The translations under genes were made by a program, and so were the position numbers. This document shows, one piece after another, positions 26,794 to 35,212 of a DNA stretch of 64,000 nucleotides (positions are counted from its first letter, which is position 1; the number at the start of each line of letters is the position of its first letter). The stretch is taken from assembly GCF_025465945.1 (NCBI RefSeq), contig NZ_JANLNW010000084.1, forward strand, positions 181,595 through 245,594, read 5' to 3'. This DNA is from Pseudomonas sp. 6D_7.1_Bac1. Lineage in GTDB: Bacteria; Pseudomonadota; Gammaproteobacteria; Pseudomonadales; Pseudomonadaceae. The notes beneath the pieces are model-generated. The model saw nothing but the letters and a program-made list of their open reading frames with translations. It was not told the DNA's origin and did not search any database.

Positions 26794-27693
26794 TTATTTC
26801 AGCGTGGAGAAGTGCTCCACCAACCAGTCGATGAATACTCGAAGCCTGTTGCTGATGTTGCGGTTGGGCGGGTAAGCGACATGAAAAGGATAGGGGGCCG
26901 GGCGCCAGTCTTTCAGTATGGGCACCAAGCCTCCACTCTCAATGTAGGGTTGCACGGCGTAGTTGAACGTATGGATCACGCCCAGACCCGCCAGACCGGC
27001 GGCGATGTGGGCGTTACTTTCGTTGACGCTCAGCACGCCACTGCCGATCACTTCAAATTTCTTAGCGCCTCGCTGGAAGGCTGCCGGTATCACTCGGTTG
27101 GTTCGAGCCGAGTGATAACAGATGACGCGATGATCCTTTTCCAGCTCCCATGGGTGCGCCGGAGTACCAAAGCGTTGCAGATATGCGGGTGATGCGCAGG
27201 TTGTCCAGGAGGCATGGCCAAGGAACCTCGCAGCTAATGACTGCTCCATGATGGCGCCGCCGCGAATGACACAGTCGACGTTGTCGCTGATCAAATCGAC
27301 ATGCCGATCACTCACGCCCATGTCGATCTCAATGTCGGGAAAACGTGCAAAGAAATCGGGCAGGGCGGGAATGATCAGCGACGTCGCCACGGAACTACCC
27401 ATGTCAACGCGGATTTTCCCGCGAGGATTGAATTGCGCGCTCTGAAATCCGGCATCGATCTCTTCCAGATCCCGGATGAGCCGTGCGGTTTGTTCGTAAT
27501 ACTTCGCCCCGTCTGCGGTGACGGTGACACTGCGCGTGGTGCGTTGCAGCAAGCGTACGCGCAAAAAACTTTCCAGCTCTTGTATCAGCTTGCTCACGGA
27601 TGTTTTCGGCATTTCCAGCGAATCGGCTGCCTTTGTAAATGAGCCCGCTTCCACGACCCGGGCAAACACGCGAATGGCTAAAAGTTGGTTCAT
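26794..27693 (-). CDS. LysR family transcriptional regulator
   Basis: 299 residues. HTH FARVVEAGSFTKAADSLEMPKTSVSKLIQELE at residues 10-42, then LLQRTTRSVTVTADG and a periplasmic-binding-like effector domain (GKIRVDMGSS...). It belongs to the CrgA-like branch judging from the TTRSVTVT stretch. Convergent with the GST gene, so any control of the SDR-GST pair acts from a distance. Confidence 0.9.
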   Translation of the reverse strand: MNQLLAIRVFARVVEAGSFTKAADSLEMPKTSVSKLIQELESFLRVRLLQRTTRSVTVTADGAKYYEQTARLIRDLEEIDAGFQSAQFNPRGKIRVDMGSSVATSLIIPALPDFFARFPDIEIDMGVSDRHVDLISDNVDCVIRGGAIMEQSLAARFLGHASWTTCASPAYLQRFGTPAHPWELEKDHRVICYHSARTNRVIPAAFQRGAKKFEVIGSGVLSVNESNAHIAAGLAGLGVIHTFNYAVQPYIESGGLVPILKDWRPAPYPFHVAYPPNRNISNRLRVFIDWLVEHFSTLK

Positions 27694-28240
27694 GCTCAGT
27701 CATGCCCAGTGGGGTGAGGTCAGTCGCAGTGCAGTGTGTCACGGGCAGATAACTAAAGCTGGTTTTGGGACATAACCACTCACGCAGCATCCTTGTTCGT
27801 CCTTGGAGAAACCCCGACCTGAGACTGGGGCAGAATGACGTTACCGGGACGCTCAGGCGCTGACTGTAGGACTTATCCTAAAAGCCAGCTCCGCTTTCCC
27901 TGTGTTCCATGTCACTGCTGGGGTGCGAATGGTAACCGCTCTAGTACGGAGGTTTGAATGGTGGCATTTTGAGGTTGCGTCAGCCACGGGGCGGGGGATG
28001 GAGGAGCACGCGCCTGACTTGCCCCAGCGCATGCTCAACGAATTATCGGCATCACCGACGACGGAGACCGGGGAATGATCGCGCTGGCTGCGTGTCAAGC
28101 GTATGCAATGGATGTTTCTGCAAATTGGGTTTTTTACAAGTATTGAATTCTTTAAATGTCGGCGCTTAGGGTGGTCGACTTAGTGCTGCGAGTGTGGCGT
28201 ATGTACTAAATAGACTTTCGTAATAGGTGAACAGTACTAG
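27694..28240. other. Gene-free stretch
   Basis: About 550 bases. The first ~100 must hold the LysR promoter. Between 27850 and 28100 both strands have open frames that look like neither a known family nor good coding sequence; they may be decayed gene debris. Confidence 0.4.
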
Positions 28241-28272
28241 GACTCTCGCCCAATTTATGTTGGGCGAGAGTC
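28241..28272. terminator. Perfect 13 bp hairpin downstream of pixA-like gene
   Basis: GACTCTCGCCCAA / TTGGGCGAGAGTC with a TTTATG loop, 24 bases past the stop of the minus-strand gene at 28296. No clear U-tract, so it may stabilise the 3' end and not terminate. Confidence 0.6.
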
Positions 28273-28295
28273 TTGCTGCCTAATAGTCGTCCAGT

Positions 28296-28832
28296 TTATT
28301 CGATGTTGAGTGTTGGATCCCACATGCAGCATCCAACGACTTTGTTAAATCTGTCGACGATAATAAAGGACCATGTGTATATTACGGTACCTCTGGCTCC
28401 TGCAGTAGCCTCCCATGCATTGATAGTGATCATCTGTGGGATTGGTGGTCCGTCTGGGTTATTGGGATTAAGCGATGATACGTTGTCAGTGATTGGCGTT
28501 AGTCTAGGCTGGTCAATAATTCCAGGGGGGTTGGAACTAAGAATTTTGAATTTATCTAGTATCACCGCAGTGCCGAGGCTCCTTGAGATGTCTGTTGCGC
28601 GCCATCGAATGACATCGCCAACTCCTACTGGGAGATATAGGTTGCCTGTTCCTTGATGTTGAAGTCCGTTGCTAAACTTGGCAGTCATGTGGATTGTTTT
28701 TTGGGCTAAATCGTAGCTCAGCATAGTTGGTTGGTTGCGGTTAGTGCTGATGTCCGGGTGTCCCTTTTCGTTGTAGTATTGAATAATGGTGTCTACATCT
28801 ATCACGGTTAGTACATCAACAATAATTCCCAT
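28296..28832 (-). CDS. AidA/PixA family (inclusion-body) protein
   Basis: 178 residues starting MGIIVDVLTVIDVDTIIQYY. The opening (VLTVIDVDTII...), the central VGDVIRWRATDIS and the late TIYTW-like VIYTWSFIIVD match the PixA/AidA family, first described from Xenorhabdus inclusion bodies and Ralstonia/Burkholderia quorum-regulated AidA. Function is not established; expression is often quorum-dependent. AT content is higher than in the core genes, suggesting transfer. The 28833-29246 stretch upstream is AT-rich and gene-free. Confidence 0.82.
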   Translation of the reverse strand: MGIIVDVLTVIDVDTIIQYYNEKGHPDISTNRNQPTMLSYDLAQKTIHMTAKFSNGLQHQGTGNLYLPVGVGDVIRWRATDISRSLGTAVILDKFKILSSNPPGIIDQPRLTPITDNVSSLNPNNPDGPPIPQMITINAWEATAGARGTVIYTWSFIIVDRFNKVVGCCMWDPTLNIE

Positions 28833-29246
28833 TATGACTTTCCTTTGTCTGGGTTAGAGGGGTGCGATGAATTAAATGTTCAGCGGATTGGCTTTTGTTA
28901 AGCAGTTTTCGAGTTGACTATAGGCCCAAGGTTTGGGGAGTCAAATAATTATCTTAAATATTTGTAGGCAAGAGATGAACGGTAGCCCAGTATGGGTTGA
29001 ATAGGTGTTTTTGTTATTGCAAAGGGTTATATTTTATTACTTCAATATTCAGTTTTGGCTTAAAGGTACGGTGCGGAGTTTTGGACTTTGTCAGCTCTGA
29101 TATTGCTATCAATACACATAAATACGCTAATGGTGCACTTACCCACGGGGTGATCAATTCAGCATACAGCCCTGAATATTCCAATATCCTCGAACGGCCT
29201 GCCTTGCTACGTCACCATTTGTTCACATTCGCGCGCCTCGACAAAG

Positions 29247-29405
29247 CTGATGGGGGTTCTGGACGAGATCAATCAACGATGGGGCAGGGGAACGCTTCGT
29301 TCGGCCAGCGTGCCGAGCAATCCGGACTGGGGGATGCGGCGCGAAATGATGAGTCAGAGCTACACGACCAGGCTCGATCAGTTGTGGAAGGTGTCTTGTG
29401 TTTGA
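29247..29405 (+). pseudogene. umuC: C-terminal remnant of umuC (error-prone DNA polymerase V subunit)
   Basis: One frame reads LMGVLDEINQRWGRGTLRSA, then SVPSNPDWGMRREMMSQSYT, TRLDQLWKV and a stop. This is the conserved tail of UmuC (GRGTLR...WGMRRE.MSQSYTT). The remaining ~370 residues are absent; upstream sequence shows no match. It sits just left of a tRNA remnant, so it probably marks chromosomal DNA beside an integration point. Confidence 0.82.
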
Positions 29406-29595
29406 AGGGGATGTGTTCGGTCGGCAGGACGCCGGATGAGGGATGTCGCAGCATGCATTATTGGCATAACGCCAATGTGATCGAAGACGGGATGGGGCGT
29501 ATAGAATTCAAGGGCAAGCGCAAAGTTTTGGGACGCGTCCGAAAATCTGCGATTGAAGTAGTGGTGGGGCTGGGCAGGAGTGAAGGTCCCCAGAA

Positions 29596-29629
29596 ACGAC
29601 AAAGCCCTGAAAAATCAGGGCTTTGTCGT
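29596..29629 (-). terminator. 15 bp perfect hairpin after the tRNA-Ser end
   Basis: ACGACAAAGCCCTGA / TCAGGGCTTTGTCGT with an AAAA loop. It lies 8 bases beyond the CCA end of the minus-strand tRNA-Ser sequence, as expected for its native terminator. Confidence 0.85.
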
Positions 29630-29637
29630 ACATAAGA

Positions 29638-29697
29638 TGGCGGAGGCGATGGGATTCGAACTCATGGACCTGTTACAGTCGACGGTTTTCAAGTCCG
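29638..29697 (-). tRNA. 3' part of tRNA-Ser(TGA): probable attachment site
   Basis: On the minus strand the sequence runs from the anticodon loop CTTGAAAACC through the long variable arm (GTCGACTGTAACAGGTCC), the T loop GAGTTCGAATCCC and the acceptor end CGCCTCCGCCA. That is the 3' 56-60 bases of a tRNA-Ser with anticodon TGA. The 5' half (D arm and acceptor strand) is missing: similarity breaks at about 29694. Tyrosine integrases commonly use such a 3' segment as att core. No second copy or complete gene was seen in the window. Confidence 0.85.
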
Positions 29698-29949
29698 AAG
29701 ATTAATCCTTATATTTCAATGTCTTAAGTTCTATTCGTTTCCGCTAGACAGTATTCATTAATGCTCTGGAGGCCTCTGAAATCAAGGGGTGGAAATTTAT
29801 TTGCGGAAACGAATTTGGCCGATTTTTTGGCTTTCTGGGTGGGCTCATGATCGCCCTAAATTTCGTAGCTGCAACCGAGAGACTGCGCTTGGTGGAAAGC
29901 GGCTTTCATCTGAAGTGGGATTTGGAGCCAACCCTGGTCAGTCGTGACA

Positions 29950-29971
29950 GGCAGAAAACGGCCAAAAGCAG
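29950..29971 (+). repeat. Dispersed non-coding repeat, copy 1
   Basis: Core GGCAGAAAACGGCCAAAAG. Also present inverted at 34936-34969 and, slightly changed, at 37307-37327. The surrounding 29698-30341 has no credible gene. Confidence 0.6.
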
Positions 29972-30341
29972 ACCTTTGCGAAAAGTCGCTTCCTGCCCAT
30001 CCCATTTTGATAGATAAGCAGCATCGTCTCGCTGTGATGCTCTAATACGAGGGCCTTAGAATGCCGGTCTTGAATCAATGCTGTCATTTTGATAGCGTCA
30101 CCTTTGCTTCGGAAAAATGATCCCCTCAAGGCCGCTCAATGGGCTGCGGCCTCTGCCCTCATTTCTCTAGCCACCCCTAACAAAACCTCATTAAATCGAG
30201 GCGCTGTAGGCACTGATCCCATGGGTCTAGCATCGGCATAGCATATTTGGCCGTGTGCCACTAATGTTCTTGATGCTGCTACATTGCCACACCTTACAAC
30301 CTATGTAGTTCAAAAAAATACACACACTGGAAACTTAACAG

Positions 30342-30617
30342 ATGACAAAAGAACAACTAGCAGCACGCATCGCCAGCGAATATAAATATGTAGACCCAAT
30401 AACCAGCAAAGAAATAGATGAAATATTAGAAAAGATAAGACTAATACAAGCTAAGAACAAGGGACAGATATCAGAAAAAGAAGCGGAAAAGGTAATTTAC
30501 GAAGTATTAAGTGGGCGAACCGTATTTTCCCTCAGCAGTATAGACACCACGGACACAACAAACCTACTACAGCAAATCATTGCAGCTGCAAAAAACAATG
30601 CCAAACCAAAGCCTTGA
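30342..30617 (+). CDS. Hypothetical protein, first gene of a low-GC pair
   Basis: 91 residues, MTKEQLAARIASEYKYVDPI onward, Lys/Glu-rich and mainly helical, no membrane segment. Base composition is clearly more AT-rich than the core genes. The next gene starts 20 bases before its stop, so the pair is coupled. I do not recognise the family. Confidence 0.6.
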   Translation: MTKEQLAARIASEYKYVDPITSKEIDEILEKIRLIQAKNKGQISEKEAEKVIYEVLSGRTVFSLSSIDTTDTTNLLQQIIAAAKNNAKPKP

Positions 30618-31410
30618 CGTTCAATACGCTGCGACCTTAGAGCTTAAAGGGAGGTTTAACTCCTCCCTATCAGACCTGCTCACTGAGATGCAGGAACACT
30701 CACTAACTCACAAAACGTATAACCACGCACTTTCGTCTCTATCTGACTTAATCACTGCATTCGAACACTACCTGACAAATGCTTCATCAGACACAATAGA
30801 CATTTCCAAAACACACACTGAGGACATACTTGCGAGCATCGAGAACATATTGTTTTTATGTGCCAATTCATGGGTGGCCTTTGAGGCTGCATCAGAGTAC
30901 TTTGACACACCTATCACCTTGCCTACTGGCAGCTACCTATTCACCTCACAGGCCATATTTAAAACTTACAAAAAACAAAAAGCCAAAGAAATAGAATCGA
31001 TATACACAACCCTGAACCTACCAATCAGTGGCTTTAACCACAAGAAATCAATGAGGTTTAATCAGATGAAAATACATATACCTCAAACTATAGCCGGCTC
31101 AGCACTACTATCCATCGGCATATTCCTGGCTTTCTTCATTGGATTGGAAACCGGCACCCAATACTATATATCTAGAATATTAATCGCTCTTGGCGCCGGC
31201 TTTTTAATCACCGGGCTTACTAAAGACTACATAAAGACAAAGTTAAATGTTAATGGAACCACAATAACCGCATCCGGCGCCATTGCCATCTTCCTTATTC
31301 TTTATTTTTCTAATCCCGCCTCGGCCCCTGCTTACACTCCAGACTCTCAAGCAAGCCAAGCGACTCAATCTGCCCCTCCGTCAGTATCTCCCTCTGAAAT
31401 AGGTCACTGA
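30598..31410 (+). CDS. Hypothetical membrane protein, second gene of the low-GC pair
   Basis: About 270 residues from MPNQSLDVQYAATLELKGRF. The first ~155 residues are soluble and helical. Three hydrophobic segments follow: TIAGSALLSIGIFLAFFIGL, ISRILIALGAGFLITGL and ASGAIAIFLILYF, then a Ser/Ala/Pro-rich tail. An upstream ATG at 30580 is possible. The soluble-domain plus membrane-end layout resembles many defence effectors, but that is only inference from context. Confidence 0.6.
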   Translation: MPNQSLDVQYAATLELKGRFNSSLSDLLTEMQEHSLTHKTYNHALSSLSDLITAFEHYLTNASSDTIDISKTHTEDILASIENILFLCANSWVAFEAASEYFDTPITLPTGSYLFTSQAIFKTYKKQKAKEIESIYTTLNLPISGFNHKKSMRFNQMKIHIPQTIAGSALLSIGIFLAFFIGLETGTQYYISRILIALGAGFLITGLTKDYIKTKLNVNGTTITASGAIAIFLILYFSNPASAPAYTPDSQASQATQSAPPSVSPSEIGH

Positions 31411-31883
31411 AAACCATATTCTTATGGGGGCAACCGCACTAGAGTTTGCCCTAGGCACGGCCCTCCTCTGTAAAATCGCCCTTCGTGAAGGACAGTTTTG
31501 GGGCGATTGCGGCCCCTCCTCAAGGGCAGCTACCGGCCAGGAGCGGACAGCCGTCCTGCTGGCACGCATAGCGTGTCCATTTTGTCAAAGTAAAATGGGC
31601 GTTAATGGCCTGCTGAGCGAATGGAATCCCTAATTCCCAACCCTGATTCACTGGGTTCAAAGGTTTGCGTTCTACTTGGGTTGGATGCCCCTTCCGGGGC
31701 TCCTCTCTATCTCAACACGTGACGCGCGGGTAATCTCCCATCAGCTGGTGGCCGGACACAATGTTTTACGGTACTTTGTACTGGCATGAGGCCACATTCA
31801 AGGCAGGACGCACCTCCACGGCACGGGCCAATGCTCCCTAGCCGGTACCGTTCCTGCGCATTCATTTCGTGACAGGAACGACC
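31411..31883. other. Gene-free spacer between island cassettes
   Basis: 473 bases. 31480-31570 contains hairpin-rich sequence (CGCCCTTCGTGAAGGACAG, GGCCAGGAGCGGACAGCCG) related in style to the dispersed repeat seen at 29950, 34936 and 37307. A GCCCC-TTCC-GGGGC hairpin lies at 31688-31701. Promoter for the next operon is expected in the last 150 bases. Confidence 0.4.
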
Positions 31884-32927
31884 ATGTCAGGCGGCGAAAC
31901 CGATAACATTGCGAGACTCGCGGAGCTCGTTTCCAACGACATCTTCAGCTTTTTCAGGTGGAAGAAAGAGGGGCCACCCAACCTCAACTTCGTCTGTGTG
32001 AAGAGGGAAACTCACGCGCCGTTGAAGAAGTCCGAGCACACACACCCGGCTGACGTGGTGTTCAAGTACGCAGATCCTTACCTGAACAAAGCCATCTACC
32101 TTCATACCGATTTGAAGAGCTATGCGGTTGGCTCCATCACTCTGGACTCGATCAAGAAGGCCTTGAAGTCTCTGGGCAAGACCATCGACTGTGCTCGTGC
32201 TTCGCCGGAATGGCGGACTCGCTACCATTTGGCTAAGCGTGAGAAGTATGAAATCCGTGGGATGCTGTTCGTCTATAACCACGATGACGATTACGACAAG
32301 AATTTCTACGATCACTTCAAGAATTACAAAGGTGAGAATCTGCACATCAAAGATTCTCAGCAGGTTCATATCGTCGAACCTTCATTGATCAATTACCTGA
32401 AGACCTTGCAGCTCGATGTAAACACCCTGAGGGCGGAAGGGAAATTCCCGAGAGACAATTACACCTTCTATTACCCTGACCTCGTCTTGCACAAGGCCAG
32501 TGGTGAATACTGGGATCGTGCGGCCACCGCAGAACTCATCGCCTCGCCGTATATGATCATTCACCACAAAGAGGTGAAGTCGTACTGCGAGAAGGCCCAA
32601 GACGTGACTGAGACTTATAGCGAAGGCTATCTGATCTATTATCGCCGCGATGGCAGCACTGAGATCGAGTTCAGGTACCTCTTTGACGCGCTTTCCAGGT
32701 TCCAGATCCTTAACGCCAACAAGGACTTGAAGATCCGAATCAGGGTTGCCAATCGCCACCATCACAGCAGCATCATCAGCAACTTCAATGCTGCCATTAA
32801 CAGCTATGTGACCGAGTGGGGCGAAGACGAAAACCGCAAGCGGAAATTGCAGGCGATCGAACTGGAAGTCGTAAATCACGCGATTCCGAACTATAAGCCC
32901 GAAGTAATCGGATGGGAGCGAGACTGA
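31884..32927 (+). CDS. Putative PD-(D/E)XK-like nuclease, first gene of a three-gene operon
   Basis: 347 residues from MSGGETDNIARLAELVSNDI. Residues 55-78 read HPADVVFKYADP...YLHTDLKSY: an Asp in a Pro-Ala-Asp context followed about 19 residues later by Asp-Leu-Lys at the end of a beta-strand-like stretch. That spacing matches the PD-(D/E)XK nuclease core (Asp57, Asp76, Lys78). The rest (residues 100-347) has no recognised domain. One base separates it from the next gene. Its setting in an island suggests an anti-phage role; neither function nor family is established here. Confidence 0.62.
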   Translation: MSGGETDNIARLAELVSNDIFSFFRWKKEGPPNLNFVCVKRETHAPLKKSEHTHPADVVFKYADPYLNKAIYLHTDLKSYAVGSITLDSIKKALKSLGKTIDCARASPEWRTRYHLAKREKYEIRGMLFVYNHDDDYDKNFYDHFKNYKGENLHIKDSQQVHIVEPSLINYLKTLQLDVNTLRAEGKFPRDNYTFYYPDLVLHKASGEYWDRAATAELIASPYMIIHHKEVKSYCEKAQDVTETYSEGYLIYYRRDGSTEIEFRYLFDALSRFQILNANKDLKIRIRVANRHHHSSIISNFNAAINSYVTEWGEDENRKRKLQAIELEVVNHAIPNYKPEVIGWERD

Positions 32928-32928
32928 C

Positions 32929-34107
32929 ATGAGAATGGGTAGTTTGTACTTTGCATCCGACAAAGCGATCTACGATGCGCTCACGCAGCGAAGCCTGACG
33001 AGCGCTGAGCTCAGGAAGGTCTTCCTCTCCAGAGGGATCGTGATCTCCAATGAATCGGACAAAAAATTCCTAGCCAATCGATTCAGTGCCCTGTTCCATG
33101 ACTACTACGACTATCGGAACCTGTCCCTCCTGGTGGGTGGGCGTGACAGTCGTGAGAAAACCACCAATGTGGTCGTCACGACAGCGGTCACTAAAGACCA
33201 ACTGACCGACGCTCTCACCTCCGTCAAGGAATGGCTGGTGGATGACCAGCACGAGCAGGCTGAGGTGGCCGTCCATGGTGATCAGCTCAAGCTCACCGTC
33301 AAATACCAAAAGCTCGATCTGAGTCAGGCAGAGTTCCGCCAGGTGGTTGAGAAGACGGCGGAGGTGATCCTTGAGAAGCAGGGCAGTGGCTGGAAGATCA
33401 CTGGCCCCATGAACGACAAGTTCAAGGACATTACAGATCAATTGTATTCCCAGATCGAGATAGTCACTGATCAGGACGTGGCGACCCGAACCATTTCCTT
33501 GGAGGCGATCCCTGATGCGGGCATCAGGACGAATTTCCTTCGCAGCTTGATCCGCAATCTCAAGGACATGGAGGTGGTCGATGTGGTCGACGTCTCCACG
33601 TTCAACCCTAAAGACCAAGAAGATGATGACCTGGATCTCAGTGACGATGCGTTGGTGATCGAGGATTCGATTGAGGTTGAGTCAGAAGATGAGGGTGAGG
33701 AGGGGGAGGATGGCAACCCTGAAGCCGAACTGACCAGGCCGCAGCCAGAAGCCAGGATTCACAAGATCATCCGCATCGACAAGGCGTCCCTGAAGGGTAA
33801 GGGTGTCTTGGAGTCGAAGCAGTTGCTTGAGCTTGAAGGCCACGGGTTCTATATGTGGAAAATTCGATGGAAAGCTCGTGAGAAGCTCGTTGGGTCTGAG
33901 CTAGTCCTGTTTGAGGCTCAGTTTGGTAACCAGGCTAAGTACTGCGATTTCTCCTACATCGTCAAAGGTGTCTACAACTACAACAACGGGAAATACGCCA
34001 AAAACCTGGTACGTGCCGAGCCGGTGTTCGAGCAGAAGCTCAAGATCCGCTTGGAGGAGGCGGCGCAGAAGACCCTGAATGACATCGAAAGGAGTCTGAC
34101 GACATGA
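32929..34107 (+). CDS. Hypothetical protein with acidic linker, second gene of the operon
   Basis: 392 residues from MRMGSLYFASDKAIYDALTQ. The N-terminal ~70 residues (LTQRSLTSAELRKVFLSRGI) read like a winged helix. A central helical region follows, then a strongly acidic stretch around residues 225-262 (DDDLDLSDDALVIEDSIE...ESEDEGEEGEDGNPEAE), and a C-terminal domain with GHGFYMWKIRWKAREKLVG. Family not recognised. It overlaps the next gene by 4 bases (ATGA). Confidence 0.62.
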   Translation: MRMGSLYFASDKAIYDALTQRSLTSAELRKVFLSRGIVISNESDKKFLANRFSALFHDYYDYRNLSLLVGGRDSREKTTNVVVTTAVTKDQLTDALTSVKEWLVDDQHEQAEVAVHGDQLKLTVKYQKLDLSQAEFRQVVEKTAEVILEKQGSGWKITGPMNDKFKDITDQLYSQIEIVTDQDVATRTISLEAIPDAGIRTNFLRSLIRNLKDMEVVDVVDVSTFNPKDQEDDDLDLSDDALVIEDSIEVESEDEGEEGEDGNPEAELTRPQPEARIHKIIRIDKASLKGKGVLESKQLLELEGHGFYMWKIRWKAREKLVGSELVLFEAQFGNQAKYCDFSYIVKGVYNYNNGKYAKNLVRAEPVFEQKLKIRLEEAAQKTLNDIERSLTT

Positions 34108-34790
34108 AGTCAAAGCGGCTGAAACTCTGGGTTCTGACCGCTCGCATTGACTTTCAGACCCTTGTGCATGGGCTTCGACAACAGCCGTTCAACGACCAGA
34201 GTCGCGTTGGTGTCGAGGCTATCGAGATCCTGGATGGCAAGGCAACCTTTCGGTACCACGAGCAGCGGGATATCACCCAGTCGTTCACGAACCCTCTGGG
34301 CGAAACCGTCGAATCGAGTTACTCGACGTTCATCAGCTTCGACATGGTTTTCGAAAAGCTTGGGCCGGATCGGTATTCGATCTGCATGGGTTCGCCACCG
34401 AAGGATTTGAAGCCGTTCGTGGAGCTCATGCGAGCGGCAACCGGGACGAACTTCGCGCTGGAGATCGTGAAGCCGGACATCTCTTCGGTTTATCAGCAGC
34501 TCAAGGCTGACAAGCGCTTCACGAGAGTCATGGCCAAGCGGATCGTTTCTGGAGCGGTGACGTTCGACATCGAAAGCAGCTACCGGGTCGATATTGCCTC
34601 GACGGGGAACGCGATGACGAAGTTGTTGGAGATCACGGGTGGCCGCGCGGCCCCGATCGACAAGATCAAAATCGTCTACACGTACGACTCAAGGCCTGTT
34701 CAGATTGAGCTCTCGCGCTCAGGTGTGATTGCAGTGTCGTGGGATGATGAGGAGCACCTTCACCTGCTGACAGGTCTCTTGATCCGGTAG
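34104..34790 (+). CDS. Hypothetical protein, third gene of the operon
   Basis: 228 residues, MKSKRLKLWVLTARIDFQTL onward, soluble, beta-rich, no recognised domain. Translationally coupled to the preceding gene by an ATGA overlap. The repeat copy at 34936-34969 follows, ending the cassette. Confidence 0.62.
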   Translation: MKSKRLKLWVLTARIDFQTLVHGLRQQPFNDQSRVGVEAIEILDGKATFRYHEQRDITQSFTNPLGETVESSYSTFISFDMVFEKLGPDRYSICMGSPPKDLKPFVELMRAATGTNFALEIVKPDISSVYQQLKADKRFTRVMAKRIVSGAVTFDIESSYRVDIASTGNAMTKLLEITGGRAAPIDKIKIVYTYDSRPVQIELSRSGVIAVSWDDEEHLHLLTGLLIR

Positions 34791-34935
34791 ATAGAGAGGC
34801 TAAGAGAAGTCGAGCGGGTGCATCAGATCTGTCTCGGCTGGCTCGGCGCCTGGGGCGTCCACAAAACCCGGCCCCGCCCATAACACGCTTGACTGCTAGT
34901 AACCAGAAAGGGGACGGCTCTATATTCTCTAGTGT

Positions 34936-34969
34936 CCCCTTTTGGCCGTTTTCTGCCCTCCGTGAGGGG
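34936..34969 (-). repeat. Dispersed non-coding repeat, copy 2 (inverted)
   Basis: Plus strand reads CCCCTTTTGGCCGTTTTCTG then CCCTCCGTGAGGGG; the reverse complement contains GGCAGAAAACGGCCAAAAG as in copy 1. The stretch from 34900 also has AAAGGGGAC facing GTCCCCTTT, a short palindromic element. 34791-35212 contains no credible gene. Confidence 0.6.
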
Positions 34970-35212
34970 CTGCAATCGACAGCCCAAAGCTGCCAGTGGG
35001 AATAGCAGAAATCGGCCCGAAGCAGCTGGTTGAGTTTCCAGAGATTCGACGGCAAGTTACTGGTTGGAGCAGTCGCACAAATCACGAGATGTACGTCGGT
35101 CGATTCAATCGTTGAGGCCAACCCCGTCGAAGGACGAGTGCTGACTTACTTGGAGTTTACTGAACGGTCAGTGATTCATCCTGATGGTCAAATGACGGAT
35201 TCAGCGTCCGTG

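Noticed and set aside
28997..29635. 212-codon open frame left of the tRNA remnant
   Set aside because: It crosses the umuC remnant in a different frame and the terminator hairpin, and has no recognisable content.
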